Source: Geomicrobium sp. JCM 19038
Lineage (GTDB): Bacteria; Bacillota; Bacilli; Bacillales; Marinococcaceae
Assembly: GCF_000698125.1 (NCBI RefSeq)
Contig: NZ_BAXA01000007.1
Span: 62,001 to 126,000, forward strand
Length of the DNA stretch: 64,000 bases
Direction of reading: 5' to 3'
Shown here: positions 28,794 to 38,183 of the stretch, piece by piece
Layout: every line of letters begins with the position of its first letter
How positions within the stretch are numbered: the stretch's first letter is position 1
Position numbers and translations under genes: made by a program
Notes under the pieces: model-generated
The model's database searches: none
Told to the model about the DNA's origin: nothing
The model's input: only the letters and a program-made list of their open reading frames with translations

Positions 28794-30176
28794 TTAAGCA
28801 AGTGTCGTTCTTTTTTGAAGCAGTTCGTCTTTTGTCATTTGACTGGCTGCTTTCATAACTTCGCATGTGCAAAGAATGCCTTTGTAGAAATTGTCCACAA
28901 CGAGGTTTTCATTTGGGGAATGGTTGGCTTCATCGGCATTTGCATACGGGACGATTACAGAAGGGACACCGAGAATGTTTGTCCAAACGTGATTAGGCAG
29001 GCTGCCTCCTAAACTCGGTTGAATAAACGTTTTTCGTTCGAATGAACGTTCTGTTGCCTCCCGAACGGTTTCGACGATTTGGTAATCGGCAGACGTTCGT
29101 GACGGTGACATCGCTCCGATTTTTGCGACAGTAATGTCTGGTGCGAATTTAGAAGCATGCGCTTTGAACCGTTCAAAAATCTCATCAGGGTCTTGATTGT
29201 TCACGAGACGCATGTCCATTTTGACAGTTGCTTCACTTGGAATGATCGTTTTGGCCCCTTCACCGCTATAGCCACTGGAAAAGCCGGCAATATTAAATGT
29301 TGGTTCAAAGCATAATTTTTTGTAGTAATCAGCCTTTGATAGATCGATTCTTTGATCCCCAACTTGTTCTCTTAATTCTTCAATATTGAAAGGGAGTTGT
29401 TCTAATAGTTGACGCTCAAGGTCAGTTGGTACTTCTACGTCATCATAAAAACCTTCTATTAAAATGTTGCCTTCGTCGTCTCGCATCGATTGGAGCAACT
29501 CGATAATTTTCCAAGCGGGGTTTTGAGCAATGTTGCCTTTGTTGCCAGAATGATTATCGAAATCGGATCCCTTTGCTTTTAATTCGACGTAGAGCATGCC
29601 CCTAGTACCGAGTAATACATACGGGTTGCCACTTGATAGCATAGGACCATCAGATGTGTACACAAAGTCAGCAGCGAGCTTTTCTTTATGGGTTTCAACG
29701 AAGGTAGGTAAATTTTTACTGCCGATTTCTTCTTCACCTTCAAAAACGAATTTCACGTTCAAAGGGAGTTCCCCAGCTGTAGCGATGTACGTCTGTGCAG
29801 CGAGAATTTGTGCGAGCATTTGACCTTTGTTATCGCCAACGCCACGTGCGTAAATTTTGCCATCGCGAATGGTCGGTTCAAACGGCGGGCTTTTCCATTC
29901 TTCTAATGGATCTGGAGGTTGTACATCGTAGTGACCATAAATGAGCATCGTTGGTGCGTCATCAGAGACGTGTTGTTCAGCATAAACGACAGGGTGGTCC
30001 TCGGTTTCTATGATCTCAACGTGAGTAATGCCTGCTTCTTTTAGTTTGCCAACGACAAGTGCCGCACAATCACGGACACCATCATTTTGTGCGCTAATAC
30101 TTTTTTGACGAAGCAATGTAAATAAATCGTTCAAGTAGTGATCTTTGTTCTCTTCAATATGTTGTTTGAAGTTCAA
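28794..30176 (-). CDS. M20 family dipeptidase (CNDP/DapE-like metallopeptidase)
   Basis: 460 residues. LIYGHYDVQPPDPLEEW supplies the metal His and catalytic Asp, YARGVGDNKGQM the bridging Asp, and FEGEEEIGSKNL the catalytic and metal Glu. The KGSDFDNHSGNKGN region begins the dimer domain, and NEADEANHSPNE-type sequence near the C-terminus supplies the last His. Length and motifs fit the CNDP-type dipeptidases that cleave a wide range of dipeptides in the cytoplasm. AAGGAGTG precedes the ATG by 7 bases. It is monocistronic. It would degrade peptides delivered by the neighbouring binding-protein systems, though that link is inferred from position. Confidence 0.83.
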   Translation of the reverse strand: MNFKQHIEENKDHYLNDLFTLLRQKSISAQNDGVRDCAALVVGKLKEAGITHVEIIETEDHPVVYAEQHVSDDAPTMLIYGHYDVQPPDPLEEWKSPPFEPTIRDGKIYARGVGDNKGQMLAQILAAQTYIATAGELPLNVKFVFEGEEEIGSKNLPTFVETHKEKLAADFVYTSDGPMLSSGNPYVLLGTRGMLYVELKAKGSDFDNHSGNKGNIAQNPAWKIIELLQSMRDDEGNILIEGFYDDVEVPTDLERQLLEQLPFNIEELREQVGDQRIDLSKADYYKKLCFEPTFNIAGFSSGYSGEGAKTIIPSEATVKMDMRLVNNQDPDEIFERFKAHASKFAPDITVAKIGAMSPSRTSADYQIVETVREATERSFERKTFIQPSLGGSLPNHVWTNILGVPSVIVPYANADEANHSPNENLVVDNFYKGILCTCEVMKAASQMTKDELLQKRTTLA

Positions 30177-30272
30177 TTCTTTTCACTCCTTTTATAAGTC
30201 ATTGTATCGTAAAATGAAGATTCAAAATATAAAAGATCATAAATTTCAAACAAATAGAAAGGGGCGTTCATG

Positions 30273-31725
30273 ATGCCTTATGTAGCTGCTTTTGACATTG
30301 GAACTTCAACGATAAAAGCTGTACTCGTCGACGAGCATGGTCACATGCATCACAGAAAAGAACAGGCCATTCCTACCATTCAAAATGAAGAGTACCGTGA
30401 ACAAGATCCAGAAAGTTGGTGGACCATCGTTCAAGAATTAAGCCATGAATGGTGGAAAGAAGGAATCAGCCCATCGACCGTACATACCATATCATTGACT
30501 GGCCAGATGCAAGATTGCATACCTGTAAATAAAGAAGGAAAAGCAATCCGTAACGCCATTCTTTACTCTGACTCACGTGCACAAGAAGAAGCAGAAATCA
30601 TTCACAAAGCCATTCCCAACGTAGTGAAAGTGACCGAGAATTATTGTGATGGATCAATGGTATTTCCGAAATTGTTATGGTTACAAAGAAATCAACCGAG
30701 CATATATGAACAGATGCATGCTTGTTTAGTGAATGCGAAAGACTATATCATTTTGCAATTAACAGGCCAGTTTGTGGCGGATGTTGTTACAGGAGCACGA
30801 CAGGATGATGAACTTTGAACAGCAGCAATGGGAGAAGAGTTGGCTAGTAGATGTAGGTCTAGATCCGATGATGTTACCAGAATTACATTCAGCAGGGAAA
30901 GTTGTTGGTGTTGTTCAAAAGCATAATAGTGCAGGGTTTATTGAGAAAACAACGGTATTGTGCGGGACTGGTGACGCAGCCGCATCGTCACTCGGGGCAG
31001 GGGTATTAGTTCGGGGAACGAGTTACCTGTATATCGGCTCTACTGGGTGGACGGCATTTTCAACAGATCGCAAAAATGAGTTGTATGAGGGCGCGTTCAA
31101 GCTTCCACATCTTGATGATGTTCATTTTCTCTCGATTGCACCGATGCTGAATGCAGGTAACGTTCATCGTTTTGCAGTTGAACTTTTGTCGGATGGCGAT
31201 TATGTAGCTTTTGAGAGCATCGTGCATTCGCTTGAACCATCACTTGATCATCCCTATTTTCTACCCTATGTCCATGGCGAGCGATTTCCAGTTCACGATG
31301 CAAATGCAACAGGCTCATGGTCTAATTTGAAGGCAACCACGTCAAAAGCTGCGCTTTGTTTTAGCGTATTAGAAGGGTTATCGTTGAGTATACGACAGCT
31401 CATGACCGATTCAGGTGAAGAGAAACCAACAGAGATTATAGTGATTGGCGGAGGTACGAAAAGTCATGCTTGGTGTCAAATACTTGCTGATAGTACAGGC
31501 ATAACAATTTACGTTCCGGATGATGCAGAGTGGTTACCAGTCGTTGGTGCTGCGTCACTCGGTGGGCGTTATTTGAACTGGACCAATTCGTACGATGAAT
31601 GGAGTAAAGCGGTTATTGCCCGTCTCGGACAGAAGCGGTATGAACCAGATCAAACATTCGATCATTTATATAAAGTACGATATAGGGAATTTGTCAAAAT
31701 CTATCCTAAAATAATGCAGAAATAA
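30273..31725 (+). pseudogene. FGGY-family carbohydrate kinase (xylulokinase-like), frameshifted
   Basis: One kinase of about 484 residues in two frames. The N-terminal part has the ATPase phosphate-1 motif AAFDIGTSTIKAVLVDE and SLTGQMQDCIPV. The C-terminal part has VLCGTGDAAASSLGAG, YIGSTGWTAFS and the adenosine motif EIIVIGGGTKSHAWCQ. The frames change by +1 near 30777-30789. Restoring one G in each of two GG pairs there gives TGSTTGMMNF, a normal FGGY substrate-loop sequence, so two bases are probably missing. The enzyme phosphorylates a sugar or polyol (xylulose, glycerol, gluconate class); the substrate is unclear. It stands alone, with no sugar transporter or isomerase nearby. The start could be either of two adjacent ATGs behind GAAAGGGG. 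Confidence 0.8.
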
Positions 31726-31744
31726 ACCAAATATATAGTTTAAT

Positions 31745-31766
31745 AGAACTAGTTATATGTTACAAT
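31745..31766 (+). promoter_or_regulatory. Extended -10 promoter of the PHP phosphatase gene
   Basis: TGTTACAAT at 31758-31766 is an extended -10 element (TGn-TACAAT). The -35 region is weak. Confidence 0.45.
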
Positions 31767-31797
31767 GTGATCAAAAGAGCGAATGGGAGTGAGTCTT

Positions 31798-32571
31798 TTG
31801 ATTGATATCCATAGCCATATCCTTCCACATATTGATGATGGAACACGATATATTCAACGTAGCATAACGTCGCTTGCACGTGCGGCTCAAAATGGGGTTA
31901 CGCACGTGATTGTCACTCCCCATCATGGGTACAAGAATTATCATAACCCCCGAGAGAAAATTCTCGATGCAACCCTTCGATTGCGGTTACGAGCGAAGAA
32001 AGAGCGGATTCCAATTCTTATTTTTCCTGGTCAGGAAGTCTTGATTCATGAAGACATGATGAATGGATTAAATACGGGGGCACTTTGTACATTAGCGGAT
32101 GCTGGACAGTACTTACTCGTTAGTTTGCCACAAGACACCATTCCTTCCTTTGCGATGAAAGAATTAAGCGAATTGCAACGTCACGGAGTTGTGCCAGTAC
32201 TTGCGCATCCTGAACGTCACCCGCTCATACGCAAAGATCCATCTTGGCTCTATACGCTTGTTCAACAAGGCATTGTGACACAAATTACTGCCCCAAGTCT
32301 GCTTGGATATTCTGGTAGAAGAGTGAAGCGTTTTGCAATCGATTTAATTAAACATGATCTCGCTCATTTTATTGCGAGTGACACGCACGGCGTAGGGCAA
32401 GACCGTTATCGAATGAAAGAAGCCTATGCGATTGTTGAGCGCCATTGCGGAACAAACAAAGCTGTTTTATTGAAAGATAATTCTGATTTATTAATGCATT
32501 GTCAACATATATTACGTAGCGAGCCAAGAGTATTGCACACAAGACGAGGACTACTAAACGGATTTGCATAA
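31798..32571 (+). CDS. CpsB/CapC (YwqE)-type PHP-domain tyrosine phosphatase
   Basis: About 258 residues from TTG 31798, which has GGGAG about 9 bases upstream and gives the family-typical start MIDIHSHILPHIDDG. PHP-domain metal motifs are His5/His7, VTPHHGYKNYHNP, FPGQEVLI, LAHPERHP and FIASDTHGVG. Relatives are Mn2+-dependent phosphatases that remove phosphate from bacterial tyrosine kinases controlling capsule or exopolysaccharide synthesis and DNA-binding proteins. No cognate kinase or polysaccharide gene is nearby, so this is an orphan copy. Terminators bound it on the 3' side. Confidence 0.87.
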   Translation: MIDIHSHILPHIDDGTRYIQRSITSLARAAQNGVTHVIVTPHHGYKNYHNPREKILDATLRLRLRAKKERIPILIFPGQEVLIHEDMMNGLNTGALCTLADAGQYLLVSLPQDTIPSFAMKELSELQRHGVVPVLAHPERHPLIRKDPSWLYTLVQQGIVTQITAPSLLGYSGRRVKRFAIDLIKHDLAHFIASDTHGVGQDRYRMKEAYAIVERHCGTNKAVLLKDNSDLLMHCQHILRSEPRVLHTRRGLLNGFA

Positions 32572-32572
32572 G

Positions 32573-32641
32573 AAAACCCATCACATAATGAGTCGCACCA
32601 ATGAAATAGAGTTTTGGTGCAACGCAAGTGATGGGTTTTTT
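32573..32641. terminator. Bidirectional terminator with two nested stems
   Basis: The outer stem AAAACCCATCAC/GTGATGGGTTTT encloses a GCACCA/TGGTGC stem. It is flanked by A and T tracts between convergent genes. Confidence 0.8.
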
Positions 32642-32642
32642 A

Positions 32643-33091
32643 TTAGATAATCCCTTGAAAACGAAGAACGATTTCAGCAATGATTGCAGAACCAATTAAC
32701 GTTCCAAATAGAACAAGAAGACAAACGACCATGCTTTCCAGCCCATTTTCACAAAATCGGTCCATGAACGACCGATGGCAATCCCAGCATAAGCAAGAAT
32801 TGGGGTAGCAATCGCGAGTAACTGGATGTTGCTCGTCCACTCAACAACATAAGGTCCCCACGGAAGACTAGGTAAGGAGAGGATAATCCCAATAATGATC
32901 ACATAGACGACACTCGGAATTTTCACTGGGATCAATTGACTCAATAATTGGCCTAGCGACGCGATCAGGATCAAGACGAGCATCCCAAGAACGGCTTGAA
33001 TGGAGAAGATATCGTATCCAATCCAGTTACCGATTAGTGCTACCGTACCTACGATGAGCATCAATAGGAAATATTCTTGACTATTTTTCAT
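32643..33091 (-). pseudogene. Small membrane protein partner of DUF3100, frameshifted
   Basis: About 150 residues with four or five hydrophobic helices. ATG 33091 (GAGGTGGGG upstream) overlaps the stop of the preceding gene (ATGA). The frame reads normally to FVKMGWKA. The -1 frame then gives MVVCLLVLFGTLIGSAIIAEIV to the terminator. One T (plus strand) is missing at 32732 (CATGC for CATTGC). A small membrane protein directly following a DUF3100 gene suggests a two-subunit membrane complex, possibly a transporter. I do not recognise a named family for this subunit. Confidence 0.6.
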
Positions 33092-33885
33092 TGGTTTTCC
33101 CCACCTCGCCACTTCCAGAACAGTTTATAAAGCTTTTCTGTAATCGGTAATGCGATGAATATACTAACAAACAACCCAGTCGCATATGTTAATAGATTAC
33201 TTGCGCCAGCAAATGCAATAATTTGCGTTTCTAATTCAGGATAAGCAGCAATTAAAGAACCAGAGGCCGCTGCCATCATACTTCCACTACCAACACCTGC
33301 GGCCATCGCTAACGAGAGTGGATGAAGTGGTGTGAATGTGGCGAGAAAACCAGAAATAAGTCCATAGAACATCGCTCCGAATACTGTACCGAATACATAT
33401 ATGGCTGTGACTCCACGACCTTCGGCGGATTCAAATCCAAATTTATCATAAATAATTCCAAGATTGGATTCCCGCCCAATACTATGGGTCATACCAATAC
33501 TTTCACGCTTCATACCGAGCAGTAAGACGGCAACTGGAAGTGCGAGAAAAACCGTTCCGAAGTTTCCGATTTCTTGAAGTAATAGCGCGGGTCCTGCTGC
33601 AATGACATTCCCAAGATCGGGACCGATCGTAACACCGATTTTTGCAATTAATAACGTAACAGCAATCGTAATAATTGGTTCGGCATTTTTTGATTGTTTC
33701 TCTTTAATGATGGGTGTGAAATAAAGAATAAGTCCAAATACAATGGCAAAGAGCATCGGCAGAAGTACGATCATTCCCGGTCCAATCGTAAGTTCAATAA
33801 TACCGACTGCCTCAGTAATGAGAACAATTCCAAGCACGATAACATGTAGACGCCAATCTTTTAATAATTGTGTGATCTCAACCAT
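33088..33885 (-). CDS. DUF3100 family membrane protein
   Basis: 265 residues with about eight hydrophobic helices. The segments GPALLLQEIGNFGTVFLALP, LLGMKRESIGMTHSIGRE, FESAEGRGVTAIYVFGTVFG and PLHPLSLAMAAGVGSGSMMAAASG match my memory of DUF3100. The conserved charged GMKRE and SIGRE loops and the Gly/Ser-rich helix suggest a transport role, but none is established. It overlaps the small membrane protein downstream by ATGA, so the two are translationally coupled and probably form a complex. A Shine-Dalgarno sequence (AAGGGGG) lies 9 bases upstream of the ATG. Confidence 0.7.
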   Translation of the reverse strand: MVEITQLLKDWRLHVIVLGIVLITEAVGIIELTIGPGMIVLLPMLFAIVFGLILYFTPIIKEKQSKNAEPIITIAVTLLIAKIGVTIGPDLGNVIAAGPALLLQEIGNFGTVFLALPVAVLLLGMKRESIGMTHSIGRESNLGIIYDKFGFESAEGRGVTAIYVFGTVFGAMFYGLISGFLATFTPLHPLSLAMAAGVGSGSMMAAASGSLIAAYPELETQIIAFAGASNLLTYATGLFVSIFIALPITEKLYKLFWKWRGGENQ

Positions 33886-34239
33886 CTTCTGTCCCCCTTA
33901 AGTGCTTCAATCTTTACTTCCCCTCGTTCAATTGACTTGAATGTACCCGATAAATTTGAGACGTTGGTTTAATTTCTATGAATAATAAGTATTCTAAAAT
34001 CATTCACCCGAAAGAGATTCGTAATTAGTATCGGAATTGCCATTTCATAGTGTTATAAAAGTCCGAAATTAATCTAGGTAATTAATCATCGCCAATGGAT
34101 GTTAATAGTTTACTTTTGAATAGTATCCAAATCAAGTATTTATTTTACTAATTCTGAATAATGGCTAGGATGGATGTGGCGCACTTCTTTTTTTCATGGA
34201 AAGTAGCTAACAAATTGGAAAATTTGTGATAGTATAAAT

Positions 34240-34257
34240 GAATGAAGATTCATTAAA
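34240..34257. promoter_or_regulatory. FadR operator upstream of the thiolase-ligase operon
   Basis: TGAATGAAGATTCATTAA matches the Bacillus FadR box (as I recall TGAATGAMTANTCATTCA) at 15 of 18 positions, including both half-sites. It overlaps a TATAAA-like -10 element, a good position for repression relieved by long-chain acyl-CoA. Confidence 0.7.
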
Positions 34258-34265
34258 CATTGAAA

Positions 34266-34279
34266 TGTAAGCGTTTTAT
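34266..34279. promoter_or_regulatory. Weak cre-like site (CcpA)
   Basis: TGTAAGCGTTTTAT fits the cre core (TGWAANCGNTNWCA) except at the last two or three bases. It lies between the FadR box and the thiolase start. Confidence 0.3.
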
Positions 34280-34323
34280 CACTTTGTTATTCTAGTAAAT
34301 CAATCTGTAAGAGGAGCGGTATT

Positions 34324-35499
34324 ATGAATGAGATTTATTTGGTTGAGGCGAAACGAACAGCAATTGGGACATTCATCGGTAGCTTAAAAGGGCTCTCAAC
34401 CGTTGATCTTGCCGTTCCACTCGTCTCTGAAATGATGGAGAAAACGAAGCTTCCAAAAGACGTCATCGACGAAGTGATCGTTGGGAATGTATTTAAAGCC
34501 GGGGTGAAAGGCAATCCAGCACGGCAAATCGGAATCCATGCGGGTCTTTCTGAAGAAACGCCTGCGATGACGATCGACAAACAATGTGCGTCAGGTTTAC
34601 GAGCAATTACACTTGGAGCGATGCAAATCGGAGCAGGTGAGAGCAACCTAATTCTTGCTGGTGGTGCTGAAAGCATGACAAATGTTCCGCGCCTTTTGAT
34701 GGGAAGTCGTGAAGGACAGAAGATGGGTGATGCAAAGCTCGTTGATAGTCTTACTCATGACGGGTTACACTGTGCCATTCAGAACTATCATATGGGTGTG
34801 ACGGCAGAGAATTTAGTGCGTCAATACAATATTACACGTGAAGAACAAGATGAGTTTGCATATCAAAGTCAGGTCAAAGCATTAAAAGCAATTGAAAACG
34901 AACGCTTCAAAGAGGAAATCGTACCATTATCGGTCAAGTCACGCCGTGAAACGATCACATTTGATACTGATGAAGGTCCTCGTCATACAAGTGTAGAGAA
35001 GCTTGGGAAACTATCATCAGTCTTTGAAAAGGATGGTACCGTAACAGCAGGGAATGCCTCAGGCTTAAATGACGGGGCAGCGTTTACGATCCTTGCATCT
35101 AAAGCTGCGGTTGATCAATACAACTTAAAACCAGTAGCCAAAATTAAAAGCTATGCAAGTGCTGCAGTTGATCCTTCAATTATGGGCATTGGTCCTGTTC
35201 CTGCGACTAAGAAGGCGCTAGAGCGAGCAGGCATGTCATTAGACGATATTGATCTGTTTGAATTCAATGAGGCGTTTGCTTCACAAGTAATCGCTGTTAA
35301 TCGAGAGTTGAACGTTGATGAGAGTAAGATTAACGTAAATGGGGGCGCGATTGCACTAGGGCACCCTGTCGGATGCTCAGGAGCTAGAATTGTTGTCACA
35401 CTATTACATGAACTACAAAAACAACAAAAGCAACACGGTTTAGCAAGCCTTTGTGTCGGTGGCGGACAAGGTGTCACGATCATTGTAGAAGCACTATAA
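34324..35499 (+). CDS. Thiolase (acetyl-CoA acyltransferase/acetyltransferase)
   Basis: 391 residues, the normal thiolase length. The acyl-accepting Cys88 lies in TIDKQCASGLRAI, NGGAIALGHPVGCSG carries the catalytic His, and LCVGGGQG the second catalytic Cys. These residues support CoA-dependent cleavage of 3-ketoacyl-CoA or the reverse condensation of acetyl-CoA. It is followed after 22 bases by a long-chain acyl-CoA ligase and preceded by a FadR box, so its physiological role is most likely fatty-acid degradation, although it is distinct from the fadA copy at 58.9 kb. An acetoacetyl-CoA thiolase role is possible given the acetoacetyl-CoA synthetase at 44.7 kb. Confidence 0.9.
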   Translation: MNEIYLVEAKRTAIGTFIGSLKGLSTVDLAVPLVSEMMEKTKLPKDVIDEVIVGNVFKAGVKGNPARQIGIHAGLSEETPAMTIDKQCASGLRAITLGAMQIGAGESNLILAGGAESMTNVPRLLMGSREGQKMGDAKLVDSLTHDGLHCAIQNYHMGVTAENLVRQYNITREEQDEFAYQSQVKALKAIENERFKEEIVPLSVKSRRETITFDTDEGPRHTSVEKLGKLSSVFEKDGTVTAGNASGLNDGAAFTILASKAAVDQYNLKPVAKIKSYASAAVDPSIMGIGPVPATKKALERAGMSLDDIDLFEFNEAFASQVIAVNRELNVDESKINVNGGAIALGHPVGCSGARIVVTLLHELQKQQKQHGLASLCVGGGQGVTIIVEAL

Positions 35500-35521
35500 T
35501 CCATGTGGAAGGGTGATTGGA

Positions 35522-37117
35522 ATGGAAAGAAGATGGTTTTCGTCGTACCCAGAAGGAATAGAGCGTAACGTAGACGTTGAGATTCAAGAAACAACAGTCG
35601 TTGATTTTCTTGAAGATACAATTAAAGCCTCGCCAGATCATCGTGCAATCGTATTTGAAAATGAATCGTACACATACAAGGAGTTTGGACAAATTGTTCG
35701 TCGAGTAGCGAGCTCCCTACAAGACCAAGGTGTCAAAAAAGGCACTCGGGTTGCGTTAATGATGAACAACTCACCGGACTACGTGTTCTCTTACTTTGCG
35801 ATTCTTTATGCGGGTGGTGTTGTCGTTCAAAACAATCCAATGTATAAAGAGCGTGAGCTTGGCTACCAACTTACCGATTCAGGTTCTGAACTATTAATCA
35901 TTGAAAAGTCGCTACTTGACGGATTAGAAGGCATCTCAGACATTGTTTCGAAGATTATCGTTGCAAGAGCAGATGACCATCCGAAGTACGATACGTTAAA
36001 GAAACTAATCAATTTAGGTAGTGAAGACTTTGAGCCAGTAGCCATTAAGCCAAAAGAAGACTTAGCAGTGTTGCAATACACGGGTGGAACGACAGGTGTA
36101 TCAAAAGGCGCTAAGCTTACACACTATAACTTAGCCGCAAACGTCATTCAGACTGATGAGTTCGTTGGTTTGCAAACAGAGAAGCAAAAGGAAAAGCTAT
36201 TAAATGTATTACCGCTATTCCACGTTTACGGCATGACTGTGTCAATGAACTATTGCATCTACTTACAGTCGACGTTGTACCTCGTTGAGCGGTTTGAACC
36301 GAATAGTATTTTGGAACTTTTACACAATGAAAAGATTACGATGCTGCCTGGAACGCCAACAATCTATGTAGCGGTTAATTCTGCTAAAAATATCGAACAA
36401 TATGATCTTTCTGCTATTCATACGTGTCTTAGTGGGTCAGCGCCACTTCCAACGGCAGTTCGCGATCGCTTTTGCGAGTTAACAGGAGCGAATTTACTGG
36501 ATGCCTACGGGTTAACTGAAGCATCTCCTGTTACCCACTGCAACCCAATCACAGGTGAATCGAAGCCTGGTAGTATCGGCATTCCGATATATGGTACCGA
36601 TTGTAAAATCGTCGATTTAGAAGAAGGATTAACGGAGTGCAAGCCGAATGAACCGGGTGAACTGATCGTTAAAGGTGCTCAAGTAATGGAAGGGTATTAT
36701 AAACGAGATGATGAAACCGAAGAAGCTCTCCGTGATGGTTGGCTGTACACTGGTGATGTTGCGTACATGGATGAAGATGGGTATTGCTTTATCGTTAGTC
36801 GTAAGAAAGATGTCATCATTGCGAGCGGCTACAACATTTACCCAAGAGAGATTGAAGAAGTGCTCTATGAGCATCCAAATGTTACGGAAGTTGTCGTCTG
36901 TGGTATTCCAGATGCATACCGAGGCGAAACGGTTAAAGCATTTATCGTGAAGGAAGACGCTTCCAAAGATACCGAAGAAGACTTTATTGCGTACAGTAAA
37001 GAACGACTAGCGAAATTCAAAATTCCTTCTCAAATCGAATTTAGAGAAGAATTGCCAAAATCTAAAGTAGGAAAAATCCTACGTCGAGTACTAATTGAAG
37101 AAGAAACATCGGTTTAA
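35522..37117 (+). CDS. Long-chain fatty acid-CoA ligase
   Basis: About 531 residues of the AMP-binding ANL superfamily. The phosphate loop is LQYTGGTTGVSKGAKLTH, followed by YGLTEASPVTH, DGWLYTGDVAYMDEDGY (motif with the adenine/ribose Asp) and SGYNIYPREIEEVLYEHP, with the C-terminal catalytic Lys in KSKVGKILRR. The start MERRWFSSYPEGI is close to B. subtilis LcfA-type proteins. ATG 35522 has AAGGGTG 6 bases upstream. It activates imported fatty acids with ATP and CoA, producing both the beta-oxidation substrate and the FadR ligand. It is co-transcribed with the thiolase and terminated just downstream. Confidence 0.9.
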   Translation: MERRWFSSYPEGIERNVDVEIQETTVVDFLEDTIKASPDHRAIVFENESYTYKEFGQIVRRVASSLQDQGVKKGTRVALMMNNSPDYVFSYFAILYAGGVVVQNNPMYKERELGYQLTDSGSELLIIEKSLLDGLEGISDIVSKIIVARADDHPKYDTLKKLINLGSEDFEPVAIKPKEDLAVLQYTGGTTGVSKGAKLTHYNLAANVIQTDEFVGLQTEKQKEKLLNVLPLFHVYGMTVSMNYCIYLQSTLYLVERFEPNSILELLHNEKITMLPGTPTIYVAVNSAKNIEQYDLSAIHTCLSGSAPLPTAVRDRFCELTGANLLDAYGLTEASPVTHCNPITGESKPGSIGIPIYGTDCKIVDLEEGLTECKPNEPGELIVKGAQVMEGYYKRDDETEEALRDGWLYTGDVAYMDEDGYCFIVSRKKDVIIASGYNIYPREIEEVLYEHPNVTEVVVCGIPDAYRGETVKAFIVKEDASKDTEEDFIAYSKERLAKFKIPSQIEFREELPKSKVGKILRRVLIEEETSV

Positions 37118-37125
37118 GACAGGCG

Positions 37126-37157
37126 CACCCGAAACGTTCCAGTTTCGGGTGTTTTTT
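37126..37157 (+). terminator. Rho-independent terminator
   Basis: A perfect 10-base stem (37126-37135 with 37142-37151, 6-base loop) is followed by six T. Confidence 0.9.
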
Positions 37158-37273
37158 ATATGTTTTATAAAATGTGTACGTTGAAGCTGATAAAAGATTA
37201 AACACTGTTCTTAACAAAAAAACTTTAGCAAGTTGAAAGGTCATAACGGTTGGTTCTAGTCCTCAAGTATGAA

Positions 37274-38074
37274 TTAACCAATAATCATAAAGATGACTAC
37301 AATTGCTAAGAGAACCAAGTAGGCTTTGGAAAAAATCTTATCCGGTAACACTTGAGCAATACGCCTGCCGATCGGGACACCTGCAAACCCACCAATCGTA
37401 AAACCAATCAATGCGGGTATGTAAATAAATCCAAGTGTGGATGCTGGCATATCTGTTGCGTTAGCACCGAGAATCATATACGTCGTTGTCCCGACAATGG
37501 CAATCGGCAAACCGAGTGGTGTCGCTAACGCCACGGCATGGAGCATGTTAAGACCGCGCTTTCGTAAATAGGGAATGGTCATCACACTACCTCCAATGCC
37601 GAGCATTGAAGAGATCCAACCAATAAAGACGCCACTAGCCCCAGCATAACGGCGTTTTGGGAAACGGAAGTGACTGTCGGTAATTGCTGTGGTGAACGTT
37701 TTTTTGATGATGTTCGAAACGATTACATAAAGCAAGAAACCGATAAAGGCATAGCGAAGCCACTCACTTTCAATAAAACTAGCAGCGATTGCTCCGAATA
37801 GTGAACCGATTGCAATAAAGATTGCCAAATAACGAAAGACAGGCCAATGCACATTGTCTTGTTTGGCGTGATTTAGCGTCGAGTTAAACGAATTCACAAT
37901 CATCACCGCGAGTGACGTACCGATCGCTGTGTGCATGAGGTAGGCATGGGGAATGGATTCTGGTAAGAACGCATAAAGAATCGGAACAACGATAAAGCCT
38001 CCGCCAAAGCCAAAGAGACTAGACATAATTCCAATGAAAATACCAATTAACGTGAAGAGAAAAATCGCAAGCAT
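37274..38074 (-). CDS. TSUP-family membrane protein (TauE/SafE type)
   Basis: About 266 residues with eight hydrophobic helices in two similar halves. The repeat signatures GIMSSLFGFGGGFIVVPIL (first half) and GWISSMLGIGGSVMTIPYL (second half) are diagnostic of the sulfite/sulfoacetate exporter family TauE/SafE. ATG 38074 has GGAGG 8 bases upstream. The family transports organosulfur and small anionic compounds; the substrate cannot be assigned and no sulfur-metabolism gene is adjacent. It is monocistronic. Confidence 0.85.
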   Translation of the reverse strand: MLAIFLFTLIGIFIGIMSSLFGFGGGFIVVPILYAFLPESIPHAYLMHTAIGTSLAVMIVNSFNSTLNHAKQDNVHWPVFRYLAIFIAIGSLFGAIAASFIESEWLRYAFIGFLLYVIVSNIIKKTFTTAITDSHFRFPKRRYAGASGVFIGWISSMLGIGGSVMTIPYLRKRGLNMLHAVALATPLGLPIAIVGTTTYMILGANATDMPASTLGFIYIPALIGFTIGGFAGVPIGRRIAQVLPDKIFSKAYLVLLAIVVIFMIIG

Positions 38075-38183
38075 CTGTTCCGCCTCCAACTAATCTAGCT
38101 CGTGGTGTCTACCTTCTTATCGTACAACGAAATGTCGAACGATGCGGCAGAAATTTCAGTCAAACTAAAAAAGGATGAGCGTA

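Larger units (their letters stand above)
33886..34323. other. Divergent intergenic region with fatty-acid regulatory sites
   Basis: About 440 AT-rich bases between DUF3100 and the thiolase gene. The right third holds a FadR box and a weak cre-like sequence; AGAGGAG at 34311-34317 is the thiolase ribosome binding site. I see no gene or structured RNA in the rest. Confidence 0.5.
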
